A stretch of 10,803 nt of DNA from Pseudomonadota bacterium (GCA_022572335.1 JACZWD010000077.1:1-10803); one strand, 5' to 3'. Positions 1-7,427 are shown, counted from the first letter of the stretch. A program made the numbers and translations. Notes: generated by a model from the letters alone, not told the origin.

Positions 1-434
1 AAAGGGATATGGTAAATACAGCCTGCGCCAAGAACCTGTTCGCCAAGGCGGCGCGCACACGCGTTGCCGTCCCGGCCGATCTTGCCGACCGGGTGGAACG
101 GCTTTTGGCGCGCCGCTGTCTCGACCTCATCGGGCTGGCGCGCCGCGCCGGGCAGGCCGTGGCCGGATCGGACAAGGCGCAGGCGTGGCTGCGCGCCGGG
201 CGGGCGGCGGTGCTGGTCGCCGCCGCCGACGGTGCGCCCGGCGGACGCGCCGGGATGCGGGCGCTGGCGCCCGGGGTGCCGCTGGTCGACCTGTTCAGCG
301 GTGCCGAACTGGGCCGCGCACTGGGACGGCAAGGCGTCGTACACCTGGTCTTGGCGCCGGGACGGCTGGCCGAGAGCCTGCTCGGCGAGGCGGCGCGCCT
401 GGCGGGGTTCCGGCGCGAGGACGGCACGGCCTGA
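1..434 (+). CDS. YlxR-family (DUF448) + L7Ae-like RNA-binding protein, 5' end outside the window
   Basis: This is the C-terminal part of the RNA-binding protein that sits between nusA and infB in alphaproteobacteria. The reading frame is open from base 3, so the ATG at base 9 is probably internal. The stretch 'CAKNLFAKAAR' looks like the end of the DUF448/YlxR domain, whose N-terminal half would lie upstream. From about 'RRCLDLIGLARRAGQAVAG' onward it resembles an L7Ae/L30e-like domain: 'LGLARRAG..V.G' followed by an Ala/Gly-rich Rossmann-like repeat ending in 'LARLAGFRREDGTA'. A role in RNA binding linked to transcription or ribosome assembly is inferred from the family; the precise function is not established here. 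The stop lies 27 nt before infB, consistent with one operon. The identity is well supported by sequence and position. The true start and full length cannot be seen. Confidence 0.85.
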   Translation, partial: RDMVNTACAKNLFAKAARTRVAVPADLADRVERLLARRCLDLIGLARRAGQAVAGSDKAQAWLRAGRAAVLVAAADGAPGGRAGMRALAPGVPLVDLFSGAELGRALGRQGVVHLVLAPGRLAESLLGEAARLAGFRREDGTA

Positions 435-461
435 ACCGGGCCGGTATTTGAGCGGACCGAC

Positions 462-3077
462 ATGACCGACATCGAAGAACAGAAAGAGCAAAAAGTGAAA
501 GGGCGGCTGGGGCTGTCGCGGCCCGGAAAGCTGGAGATCCGGAAGACCGTCGAATCCGGTCAGGTCCGGCAAAGCTTTTCCCATGGGCGCTCCAAGATGG
601 TGGCGGTCGAGATCCGCAAGAAGCGCACCTATGCCCCCGATGCCGGCGGCGCCATGGCGGAGGTCAAGGAGGAAATCCCGGGCGTCGCGGATGCTGCCGC
701 CACGGCGTTTTCCCCCGCTGGCGGCGAAAGGACGGAGGCGGACGGCTCCCCCCGCCAGGGCGCGGCGGTCAGCCTGACCACCGAGGAAAAGGCCGCCCGC
801 GCCCGTGCCCTCGAGGACTCCCGCAAATCCGGGGTCGCGGCCGACGGGCAGGCCGCGTTCCCTCCATTCACGGATCTTCCCGAGGGCGCGACACCCCCGT
901 TAGCACTGGACGGGACCGCGGAAGTCGGCCGCGAGGCCGAAGAGGGCTTGCCCAAGGAAGCCGATGCCGAAGAGGCCGCCCGCCGGGCCGGGGAGGAAGC
1001 CCGCAAACAGGCCGACGAGGAGGCCCACCGGCGCGAAGAGCAGGCCAAGGCCTCGGCGTCGGTCGCCGCGGCCAAATTGGTGGCCCGGGAAGAAGCCGAG
1101 GGAGACGCCGAGCGTCGCGGCGGCGGGAAACGGCCCTTCCGTTCCGACGCCCGCCGTCCGACCCTGGCCCCGCGCCGCCGCGAGGGGCGCCGCCGTTCCG
1201 GACGCGTCCACATCGACGAGGTCACCGGTGAGCGCGAAGACCGCGTCCGCAGCCTGGCCGCGGTCAGGCGCGCCTGGGAGAAGCAAAGACTGCAACAAAG
1301 GCCGGCGGAAGAGAAAAAGGTGATCCGCGACGTGGTCATACCCGAAACCATCACCGTGCAGGAGCTGGCCAACCGCATGGCCGAGCGCGGCGCGGACGTC
1401 GTCCGGGCATTGATGAAAATGGATGTCATGGTGTCCATGTCGCAAACCATCGACGCCGACACGGCGGAGCTGGTGGTCAGCGAATTCGGCCACAACGTCA
1501 AGCGCGTCAGCGACGCCGATGTGGAGATCGGCCTCAAGGGCGACGCCGACGACGAGGCCAGCCTCGTTCCCCGGCCGCCGGTGGTGACCGTGATGGGGCA
1601 CGTCGACCACGGCAAGACCTTGCTTCTCGATGCGTTGCGCGAAACCGACGTGGCGTCTCATGAGGCGGGCGGCATCACCCAGCACATCGGTGCCTACGCG
1701 GTGACTCTCAAGTCCGGGGCGACGATCACCTTTATCGACACGCCGGGCCATGCGGCCTTCACCGAAATGCGCGCCCGGGGCGCCAGGGTGACCGACATCG
1801 TGGTCCTGGTGGTGGCCGCCGACGACGGCATCATGCCCCAGACCATCGAGGCCATGAACCACGCCCGGGCGGCGGGAGTGCCCATGATCGTGGCCATAAA
1901 CAAGATCGACAAACCCGGCGCCGATCCCGGCCGCGTGCGGACGGACCTGCTGCAACACGACATGGTGGTCGAGGATATGGGTGGCGAGGTCCTGTGCGTG
2001 GAGGTCTCGGCCAAGGAACGGACCAACCTGGACAAGCTGGAAGAAGCCATCCTGCTGCAAGCCGAACTCCTGGACCTCAAGGCCAACCCCGACCGGCCGG
2101 CGGAAGGCGTGGTCGTGGAAGCCAGGATGGAAAGCGGCCGGGGATCGTTGGCCACCATCCTGGTCCACCGTGGAACACTGAAGGTGGGCGACATCTTCGT
2201 CGCCGGCGGCGAGTGGGGCCGCGTGCGCGCCCTCCTTGACTCCCGCGGCGACACCATCGAGGAGGCCCGGCCCGCGGTGCCGGTGGAAGTTCTGGGCCTC
2301 GGCGGCACCCCGGCGGCCGGCGACGATGTCAACGTCGTCGACGGCGAAGCCCGGGCCCGGGAGATCACCGAATTCCGCCGGCGCCGGGATCGGGACGCCA
2401 AGGTGGCCGCCACCACGCGGTGGTCCGTGGAACAGATGTTTGCCCAGGCCGAGGAAGGCGTAACCAAGGAATTGCCGTTGGTGATCAAGGGCGACGCCGA
2501 CGGCTCCGTGGAGGCCATCCAGGGCGCCTTGGACAAGATGGGCACGGACGAGGTGCGGACGCGTACCCTGCACTCAGGCGTCGGCGGCATCAACGAATCG
2601 GATGTGACGCTGGCGCGGGCGTCGGGGGCCTTGATCATCGGTTTCAACGTGCGCGCGGATGCCCAGGCCCGCGCGATGGCCAAGCGCGACAGTGTGGACA
2701 TCCGCTACTACACCATTATTTACGACGTGACGGACGACCTGAAAAAGATGTTGTCGGGCATGCTGGCGCCGGCCATCCACGAACGTACGCTGGGCTACGC
2801 CGAGATCCGCGAGGTGTTCAACGTTTCCAAGGTGGGCAAGGTGGCCGGCTGCATGGTGACCGAGGGCGTGGTCCGCCGCGGGGCGCGGGTGCGGCTGCTG
2901 CGCGACCTGGCGGTCATCCACGATGGCAGCCTGGGCCAGCTCAAGCGCTTCAAGGACGACGTCAAGGAAGTCAAGGAAGGTCTTGACTGCGGCATGGCCT
3001 TCGAAAGCTATCAGGACATCCAGGTCGGCGACACCATCGAGTGTTTCGAAATCGAGGAGGTGCCCCGGGAGCTTTGA
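462..3077 (+). CDS. infB: Translation initiation factor IF-2
   Basis: An 871-residue GTPase that places fMet-tRNA on the 30S subunit and promotes 50S joining. Near the N-terminus (about 20-60) is the alphaproteobacterial block 'KTVESGQVRQSFSHGRSK'. A low-complexity Ala/Glu/Arg-rich, probably helical segment follows (about 150-220), then an Arg-rich linker. The IF2_N fold begins around 'VIRDVVIPETITVQELANRM' (from about 287). G-domain motifs are intact: G1 GHVDHGKT at 379-386, G2 near 'GGITQHIGAY', G3 DTPGH at 426-430, G4 NKID at 480-483 and G5 SAK at 516-518. Domain II, the IF-2 domain 3 and the C-terminal fMet-tRNA-binding barrel ('LGQLKRFKDDVKEVKEGLDCG') follow. Length is near E. coli IF-2alpha (890). 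The ATG at 462 gives the expected N-terminus, although its Shine-Dalgarno is weak (GAGCGGA-like). I found no lesion in the frame. Confidence 0.98.
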   Translation: MTDIEEQKEQKVKGRLGLSRPGKLEIRKTVESGQVRQSFSHGRSKMVAVEIRKKRTYAPDAGGAMAEVKEEIPGVADAAATAFSPAGGERTEADGSPRQGAAVSLTTEEKAARARALEDSRKSGVAADGQAAFPPFTDLPEGATPPLALDGTAEVGREAEEGLPKEADAEEAARRAGEEARKQADEEAHRREEQAKASASVAAAKLVAREEAEGDAERRGGGKRPFRSDARRPTLAPRRREGRRRSGRVHIDEVTGEREDRVRSLAAVRRAWEKQRLQQRPAEEKKVIRDVVIPETITVQELANRMAERGADVVRALMKMDVMVSMSQTIDADTAELVVSEFGHNVKRVSDADVEIGLKGDADDEASLVPRPPVVTVMGHVDHGKTLLLDALRETDVASHEAGGITQHIGAYAVTLKSGATITFIDTPGHAAFTEMRARGARVTDIVVLVVAADDGIMPQTIEAMNHARAAGVPMIVAINKIDKPGADPGRVRTDLLQHDMVVEDMGGEVLCVEVSAKERTNLDKLEEAILLQAELLDLKANPDRPAEGVVVEARMESGRGSLATILVHRGTLKVGDIFVAGGEWGRVRALLDSRGDTIEEARPAVPVEVLGLGGTPAAGDDVNVVDGEARAREITEFRRRRDRDAKVAATTRWSVEQMFAQAEEGVTKELPLVIKGDADGSVEAIQGALDKMGTDEVRTRTLHSGVGGINESDVTLARASGALIIGFNVRADAQARAMAKRDSVDIRYYTIIYDVTDDLKKMLSGMLAPAIHERTLGYAEIREVFNVSKVGKVAGCMVTEGVVRRGARVRLLRDLAVIHDGSLGQLKRFKDDVKEVKEGLDCGMAFESYQDIQVGDTIECFEIEEVPREL

Positions 3078-3085
3078 GCCGGGGC
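3062..3085 (+). other. GC stem-loop spanning the infB stop codon
   Basis: A perfect 7-bp inverted repeat (GCCCCGG at 3062-3068, CCGGGGC at 3079-3085) encloses a 10-nt loop containing the end of infB. No T-run follows, so it is not a standard intrinsic terminator. It could slow 3' exonucleases or modulate expression of rbfA. In DNA this rich in GC, such a stem can also arise by chance. Confidence 0.3.
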
Positions 3086-3155
3086 GTCCCAGCCGGATAT
3101 TCGCGTTTCGTCCGCCAAAGATACGGCGGCGCGCTGCGCGTTGATCGAGGGTGCC

Positions 3156-3575
3156 ATGGACAGACGGACGGAACGGGGTCCCAGCCAGCGCCAGTTGCGG
3201 GTTGGCGAAGAATTGCGCCACGCCTTGGCGTGGATCCTTGGACGCGGCGCGGTGCGCGACCCCGACCTCAAGGGCGTGTCCGTCACCGTCACCGAAGTGC
3301 GGGTGAGCCCGGACCTCCGCAAAGCCACCGTGTTCGTCTTTCCCCTGGGCGGCGGCGAAACCGAGGCCGTGGTCACCGGACTCACCCGGGCGCGGCCGTT
3401 CCTGCGCCGCCAGGTGGCGAACGCCGTCAGGCTGAAGTTCGTTCCCGAGATCACGTTTCGCGCCGACACGTCGTTTGACGAGGCGCACCGCATCGACACC
3501 CTGTTGCGCGATCCCGCGGTCGCCCGCGACCTGGGGGAGGGTCGGGCCGAGGACGAGGAGACCCATGGGCCGTAG
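3156..3575 (+). CDS. rbfA: Ribosome-binding factor A
   Basis: A 139-residue RbfA, the 30S assembly factor that helps mature the 5' end of 16S rRNA and acts in cold adaptation (family knowledge). The sequence shows the type-II KH-like fold pattern: an N-terminal helix ('QRQLRVGEELRHALAWIL'), a strand segment ('VSVTVTEVRVSPDLRKATVFV'), then 'LRRQVANAVRLKFVPEITFRADTSFDEAHRIDTLL', the family's C-terminal signature. Length fits the family (E. coli 133). I chose the ATG at 3156 because GAGGG lies 5 nt upstream. The frame could extend to a TTG at 3141, which lacks such a site. A 78-nt gap separates it from infB, and its last 11 nt overlap truB, suggesting translational coupling. The acidic tail ('GRAEDEETHGP') is partly determined by that overlap. 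Confidence 0.95.
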   Translation: MDRRTERGPSQRQLRVGEELRHALAWILGRGAVRDPDLKGVSVTVTEVRVSPDLRKATVFVFPLGGGETEAVVTGLTRARPFLRRQVANAVRLKFVPEITFRADTSFDEAHRIDTLLRDPAVARDLGEGRAEDEETHGP

Positions 3576-4491
3576 GCGGGGCGGCAAGCCGATCCACGGC
3601 TGGCTGGTCATCGACAAGCCGGCGGGCATCACGTCGAGCGCCGTTGTCGGCAGGGTGCGCGCACTCACCGGCGCCGCCAAGGCCGGGCACGGCGGCACCC
3701 TGGATCCCCAGGCCACCGGCGTTCTTCCCGTGGCCTTGGGCGAGGCCACCAAGACGGTCGCCTTTGCCGTCAGCGGCGCCAAGGTCTATCGCTTTACCGT
3801 CCGCTGGGGCCAGTCGCGGTCGACCGACGACGCCGAGGGCGAGGTGACGGCGGAGAGCGACGTCCGCCCCACCGCGGATGAAATTTGCAGGGCGCTCCCC
3901 GCTTTCACCGGCGACATCGACCAGGTGCCGCCCATCTATTCCGCGATCAAGGTGGGCGGGCGGCGCGCCTATGCGCTCGCCCGCGCCGACGAGCCGGTAC
4001 GGCTGCAGCCCAGACGCGTGCGCATCGAGCATATCGGACTGCTCGGCCAGCCCGACGCCGACCATGCCGAATTCGAGGTCACCGCCGGAAAAGGCGCCTA
4101 CATGCGCAGCCTGGCGCGCGACCTGGCGCTGGCCCTGGGTACGGTCGGGCACATTACGGCGCTGCGCCGCACGTCGGTCGGACCGTTCACCGAAGAGCAG
4201 GCGATTTCCCTGGATAATCTCGCCGCGCTGGGGCATAGTGCGCCGCTCGCGGACTACCTGCTTCCCGTCGAGACCGCGCTGGCCGACATCCCGGCGATGG
4301 CCCTGACGGAAGCGGAAGCGAGGCGCTTGCAACGTGGCCAGCCCATTTCCGTGTTGGCGGTGGCAAGCCGGTCACCCCTCAAACACATCACCCAAGGCGC
4401 CATCGTCTGCGCCAAGGCCGAGGGCAAGCCGGTGGCGTTGGTCCGGATAACCGGCGCGGAAATTCGCCCGGTGCGCGTGCTCAACCTGTGA
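3565..4491 (+). CDS. truB: tRNA pseudouridine(55) synthase
   Basis: TruB converts U55 in the T-loop of tRNAs to pseudouridine and also acts as a tRNA chaperone. The protein has 308 residues (E. coli 314). After the start comes 'HGWLVIDKPAGITS', then the catalytic motif 'GHGGTLDPQATGVLP' with the nucleophile Asp47. Further family positions are present: Tyr75 in 'KVYRFTVRWG', 'PPIYSAIKVGGRRAYALAR' around 121-138, and Tyr179/Arg181 in 'GAYMRSLARDLALALG'. A short C-terminal domain ends in 'VALVRITGAEIRPVRVLNL'. The ATG at 3565 is chosen because GAGGAG precedes it by 4 nt and 'KPIHGWLVIDKP' should lie close to the N-terminus. The same frame is open further upstream inside rbfA, which is not coding. 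The start overlaps rbfA and rpsO follows after 16 nt. Confidence 0.97.
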   Translation: MGRRRGGKPIHGWLVIDKPAGITSSAVVGRVRALTGAAKAGHGGTLDPQATGVLPVALGEATKTVAFAVSGAKVYRFTVRWGQSRSTDDAEGEVTAESDVRPTADEICRALPAFTGDIDQVPPIYSAIKVGGRRAYALARADEPVRLQPRRVRIEHIGLLGQPDADHAEFEVTAGKGAYMRSLARDLALALGTVGHITALRRTSVGPFTEEQAISLDNLAALGHSAPLADYLLPVETALADIPAMALTEAEARRLQRGQPISVLAVASRSPLKHITQGAIVCAKAEGKPVALVRITGAEIRPVRVLNL

Positions 4492-4507
4492 AGAAACGGA
4501 GTATCGG

Positions 4508-4777
4508 ATGTCGATTACCGCGGAGCGAAAACAGTCGCTCATCAAAGAGTTCGCCACCAACAATAACGACACCGGCTCGCCCGACGTGCAGGTGGCCATC
4601 CTGAGCGAGCGCATCGGCAACCTCACCGAACACCTGAAGATCCACAAGAAGGATAACCATTCGCGCCGTGGCCTGCTGCGCATGGTGGGACAGCGCCGGC
4701 GCCTGCTCGACTATGTGAAGAGGAAGGAAGTCAAGCGCTACGAGGAACTGATACGGCGCCTGGGATTGCGCCGGTAA
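4508..4777 (+). CDS. rpsO: 30S ribosomal protein S15
   Basis: An 89-residue S15, a primary 16S rRNA-binding protein of the small-subunit platform that contacts the helix 20-22 junction and forms bridge B4. Conserved landmarks are 'TGSPDVQVAILSERI', 'HKKDNHSRRGLLRMVGQRRRLLDYVKRK' and the C-terminal 'LIRRLGLRR'. Length is exactly as in E. coli. The ATG is preceded by GGAG (4498-4501) with 6-nt spacing. In E. coli S15 represses its own translation through a pseudoknot at its start site. I see no obvious equivalent in the 16-nt truB-rpsO gap, so autoregulation cannot be judged here. A strong stem-loop begins 5 nt after the stop. Confidence 0.98.
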   Translation: MSITAERKQSLIKEFATNNNDTGSPDVQVAILSERIGNLTEHLKIHKKDNHSRRGLLRMVGQRRRLLDYVKRKEVKRYEELIRRLGLRR

Positions 4778-4782
4778 TGGGC

Positions 4783-4816
4783 GGCGCCGGGATGCGAATT
4801 CGTATCCATCGGCGCC
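4783..4816 (+). other. Strong bulged stem-loop just after rpsO
   Basis: GGCGCCG (4783-4789) pairs with CGGCGCC (4810-4816). Inside it, GGATGCG (4790-4796) pairs with CGTATCC (4801-4807) through one G-U wobble, around an AATT loop, leaving a 2-nt AT bulge at 4808-4809. This gives 14 base pairs starting 5 nt after the rpsO stop. No U-tract follows, so it is more likely a 3'-end protecting or RNase-processing element than a Rho-independent terminator. Confidence 0.55.
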
Positions 4817-5002
4817 AGCGCGGTCGTGGCCCGCAAACGGGTCGCCGCGTTCACCGGAGGAAAGCGACGGCGACGATGATGATCGCGGGAGCGGAATGCC
4901 CGCGGCCGTCGCTCCAGTCCGTTCACCGATACCTGCCCCCAAGGGACGCCATCCCGGCGGTCCCGGGCGGGCACACAGACGAGGCGATCGGCGACCGCAC
5001 CC

Positions 5003-5027
5003 GCGGCGGGGCGAAAGGCCCCGCCGC
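5003..5027 (+). other. Perfect 10-bp stem-loop in the pnp leader
   Basis: GCGGCGGGGC (5003-5012) and GCCCCGCCGC (5018-5027) are exact reverse complements around a GAAAG loop, ending 48 nt before the pnp start. No T-run follows. A very stable hairpin at this place resembles the RNase III-processed, PNPase-autoregulated leader of E. coli pnp. That function is inferred. A second, weaker stem (5027-5045) shares one base with it. Confidence 0.5.
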
Positions 5028-5075
5028 CGGCAGCGGCGGTGCCGGTGCCTGCGGTAGGAAGAGGTAGGAGAGAAG

Positions 5076-7223
5076 ATGTTTCAAGAGTTCAAAAAGGAGA
5101 TCGAGTGGGGCAACCGCACACTCGTTCTGGAGAGCGGCAAGATCGCCCGTCAGGCCGATGGCGCCGTCATGGCGACCTATGGCGACACCCGGGTCCTGTG
5201 CACCGTCGTCGGTGAACACAAGCCGCGGGTTGGTCTGGATTTCTTCCCGCTGGCCGTACATTATCAGGAGAAGACCTTTGCCGCCGGCAAGATTCCGGGC
5301 GGCTTTTTCAAGCGCGAAGGCCGGCCCAGCGAAAAAGAAACCCTCACCTCGCGCTTGATCGACCGGCCCATCCGGCCGTTATTCGTCAAGGGTTTCCGGA
5401 ACGAAACCCAGGTCATCTGCACCGTCCTTTCCCATGACATGGAGAACGACCCCGACATCGTCGCCATGATCGGGACGTCGGCGGCGCTGACCCTTTCGGG
5501 CCTGCCCTTCATGGGTCCCATCGCCGGCTGCCGCGTCGGCTACATCGACGGCGAATATGTGCTCAACCCCCCGATCGACGAATTGCCCGGCAGTGCGCTG
5601 GACCTGGTGGTCGCCGGCACCCGCGACGGCGTGCTGATGGTGGAATCGGAAGCCAGCGAGCTGTCCGAAGAGGTGATGCTGGGCGCGGTGATGTTCGGCC
5701 ACCGCGGGTTTCAGCCGGTGATCGAAGCCATCATCGACCTTGCCGAAGCCTGCGCCAAGGAGCCCCGCGAACTGCCCGCGGCGCCCGAGGGGAGCGAGGA
5801 CCTCGCCCGGCGCGTGGCCGAGAAGGCGGAGGCGGATTTGCGCCAGGCCTACGCCGAGACCGTCAAGCTGACCCGCCAGGAAAAGGTGGCGGCGGTGAAG
5901 GCAAAGGTGACCGCGGAGCTGACGGACGACGGGTCCGTCGGCGAGGAACTTCTCAAGGAAGCCTTGCCCGAAATCTTCAAGGAGCTGGAGAAGACCATCG
6001 TCCGCCGCGACATCCTCAAGACCGGCCGGCGCATCGACGGGCGCGACACGCGCACGGTGCGCCCCATCGCCGCCGAGGTGGGACTGCTGTCCAGAACCCA
6101 CGGCAGCGCGCTCTTTACCCGCGGCGAGACCCAGGCGCTCGTGGTCACCACCCTCGGCACCGGCCAGGACGAGCAGATCATCGACGGCCTGGCCCTCGAC
6201 TACCGTGAACACTTTTTGCTCCACTACAACTTCCCGCCCTATTCTGTGGGCGAGGCCGGCCGTTTCGGGTTCACCAGCCGCCGGGAGGTGGGACACGGCA
6301 AGCTGGCCTGGCGGGCCCTCCGCCCGTTGATGCCGAGCAAGGAGGACTTCCCCTACACCATTCGGGTGGTCTCCGAGATCACCGAATCCAACGGATCCTC
6401 ATCCATGGCCACCGTCTGCGGCGCCTCGTTGTCGATGATGGACGCCGGCATTCCCCTGGCCAGGCCGGTGGCCGGTATCGCCATGGGGTTGATCAAGGAG
6501 GAAGACGGCGTCGCCGTCCTTTCGGACATCCTAGGCGACGAGGACCACCTCGGGGACATGGACTTCAAGGTGGCCGGCACGGAGCGGGGCATCACCTCGC
6601 TGCAGATGGACATCAAGATCACGTCCATCACCGAAGACATCATGGGCATGGCGCTGGAGCAGGCCCGCGAGGGGCGCCTGCACATCCTCGTCGAGATGGG
6701 CAAGGCCCTGGAGAACGCCCGCGAGAGCATCAGCGACAACGCCCCGCGGATCACCGTCATCACCATCCCCAAGGACAAGATCCGCGAGGTCATCGGCCCG
6801 GGCGGCAAGATGATCCGCGAAATCTGCGAGGCTACCGGCGCCAAGATCGACCTCGAAGACGACGGCACGGTCAAGGTGGCGGCGGTCGACCAAAAGGCCG
6901 CCGATCGCGCCATCGAATGGATCCGCAGTATCACCGCCGAGCCCGAGGTCGGCGCGATGTATACGGGAAAAGTGGTGAAAACCGTGGATTTCGGCGCCTT
7001 CGTCAATTTCATGGGCAGCAAGGACGGCCTTGTCCACATCAGCGAGCTGGCGCCCCAGCGGGTGGGCAAGACGACGGACGTGGTCAACGTGGGCGACACG
7101 GTCAAGGTCAAGCTGATCGGCATCGACGACCGCGGCAAGGTGAAGCTGTCCATGAAGGTGGTGGACCAGGAAACCGGCGAGGACATCTCGGACCGGGTGG
7201 CGCCGGCCAGGGCGGCCCGCTGA
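5076..7223 (+). CDS. pnp: Polyribonucleotide nucleotidyltransferase (PNPase)
   Basis: A 715-residue phosphorolytic 3'-5' exoribonuclease that degrades mRNA to nucleoside diphosphates and is often part of the degradosome. Two RNase PH domains flank a helical linker. The first contains 'GGFFKREGRPSEKETLTSRLIDRPIRPLF', with the RNA-gripping Phe77/Phe78 and Lys79/Arg80 where E. coli has Arg79/Arg80. The second carries the catalytic 'LGDEDHLGDMDFK', with Asp490, Asp496 and Lys498 matching E. coli Asp486, Asp492 and Lys494. A KH domain follows (about 555-615, GPGG at 574-577), then an S1 domain from about 626 ('GAMYTGKVVKTVDFGAFVNF') ending near 'GKVKLSMK'. The ATG at 5076 has GGAG 5 nt upstream (5067-5070). 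The C-terminal tail after S1 is short ('VVDQETGEDISDRVAPARAAR'). It is separated from rpsO by a structured leader, which suggests post-transcriptional control. Confidence 0.98.
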   Translation: MFQEFKKEIEWGNRTLVLESGKIARQADGAVMATYGDTRVLCTVVGEHKPRVGLDFFPLAVHYQEKTFAAGKIPGGFFKREGRPSEKETLTSRLIDRPIRPLFVKGFRNETQVICTVLSHDMENDPDIVAMIGTSAALTLSGLPFMGPIAGCRVGYIDGEYVLNPPIDELPGSALDLVVAGTRDGVLMVESEASELSEEVMLGAVMFGHRGFQPVIEAIIDLAEACAKEPRELPAAPEGSEDLARRVAEKAEADLRQAYAETVKLTRQEKVAAVKAKVTAELTDDGSVGEELLKEALPEIFKELEKTIVRRDILKTGRRIDGRDTRTVRPIAAEVGLLSRTHGSALFTRGETQALVVTTLGTGQDEQIIDGLALDYREHFLLHYNFPPYSVGEAGRFGFTSRREVGHGKLAWRALRPLMPSKEDFPYTIRVVSEITESNGSSSMATVCGASLSMMDAGIPLARPVAGIAMGLIKEEDGVAVLSDILGDEDHLGDMDFKVAGTERGITSLQMDIKITSITEDIMGMALEQAREGRLHILVEMGKALENARESISDNAPRITVITIPKDKIREVIGPGGKMIREICEATGAKIDLEDDGTVKVAAVDQKAADRAIEWIRSITAEPEVGAMYTGKVVKTVDFGAFVNFMGSKDGLVHISELAPQRVGKTTDVVNVGDTVKVKLIGIDDRGKVKLSMKVVDQETGEDISDRVAPARAAR

Positions 7224-7257
7224 GCCTGGCCGCGTCCAAGGCGCAATGCCGCCCGGA

Positions 7258-7308
7258 AACCGGGCCGGCGTTTCGCCTGTTTTGGCCCCCGGTTCCACCG
7301 GGCCGGCG
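7258..7308 (+). repeat. Direct and inverted repeats after pnp forming mutually exclusive hairpins
   Basis: ACCGGGCCGGCG occurs at 7259-7270 and again at 7297-7308. Between them, GGCCCCCGGTT (7284-7294) is complementary to both copies apart from a 2-nt CC bulge. It can pair with 7258-7266 (9 bp, with a nested GGCG-TTT-CGCC stem at 7267-7277) or with 7297-7304 (8 bp, 3-nt loop), but not both. A TGTTTT stretch (7278-7283) follows the small nested stem. The element sits 35 nt after the pnp stop, so it may act as a 3'-end or attenuator-like structure, but a U-tract after the main stem is missing. Confidence 0.45.
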
Positions 7309-7340
7309 GCGCGGAATCGTGCCGGCGCGGGCCGCGACTC

Positions 7341-7374
7341 TTCTTTTCCCAAATCCTCTATATATAGTATTAAT
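7341..7374 (+). promoter_or_regulatory. Candidate promoter of the fabA-fabB-fabI unit
   Basis: An abrupt AT-rich patch lies in otherwise very GC-rich DNA: a pyrimidine tract TTCTTTTCCC (7341-7350) followed by CTATATATAG (7358-7367, itself a palindrome) and TATTAAT. TATAGT or TAGTAT could serve as a -10 element. No good -35 (TTGACA-like) is visible at the right spacing. A start here would give fabA a leader of about 275 nt. Support is composition and position only. Confidence 0.35.
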
Positions 7375-7415
7375 GGGGGGCGGCCGAGGACGCCGCCGCA
7401 GGGGACCGTACGGCG

Positions 7416-7427
7416 GATTGCGCAATC
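7416..7427. promoter_or_regulatory. Perfect 12-bp palindrome, possible operator
   Basis: GATTGCGCAATC is its own reverse complement. With CGGC (7411-7414) and GCCG (7428-7431) it extends to a longer near-palindrome with one bulged G. It lies about 45-50 bp downstream of the candidate fabA promoter. It could bind a dimeric repressor or form an RNA hairpin. I do not recognise it as a known FabR, DesT or FadR site. Confidence 0.3.

Larger units (their letters stand above)
4778..5075 (+). other. rpsO-pnp spacer / pnp leader, structured, no convincing gene
   Basis: This 298-nt gap separates rpsO from pnp. It holds two strong stem-loops, described separately, plus weaker inverted repeats: CGCGGG/CCCGCG at 4884-4889/4899-4904, and CCGGCA/TGCCGG at 5027-5032/5040-5045. 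No clear sigma70-type promoter and no T-run terminator is visible. One frame (4777-5064, stop at 5065-5067) is open across the whole gap, but its Arg/Gly-rich product resembles nothing I know. In E. coli the same spacer carries the rpsO 3' processing sites and the RNase III-cleaved, PNPase-autoregulated pnp leader. A similar role here is inferred from position and structure. Confidence 0.6.

Noticed and set aside
900..2573. Long open frame on the - strand opposite infB (557 codons)
   Set aside because: Antisense to an unmistakable IF-2 gene. Its His/Gly/Asp-rich product has no recognisable domain and is the usual shadow of biased codon use in GC-rich DNA.
4856..4878. GGAGGAAA followed by ATGATG in the pnp leader as a small-gene start
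   Set aside because: The distance from the purine-rich site to the ATG is about 15 nt, too long for normal initiation, and no recognisable product follows.
6490..6503. TTGATCAAGG resembling an FNR-type half-site inside pnp
   Set aside because: It encodes conserved PNPase residues (GLIKEED), lacks the full TTGAT-N4-ATCAA spacing and has no promoter context.
7346..7374. Intrinsic terminator suggested by the T-rich tract TTCTTTT after the GC-rich repeats
   Set aside because: The T-rich tract lies about 35 nt beyond the nearest strong stem and is interrupted by C residues. A promoter-like reading of the AT patch fits better.
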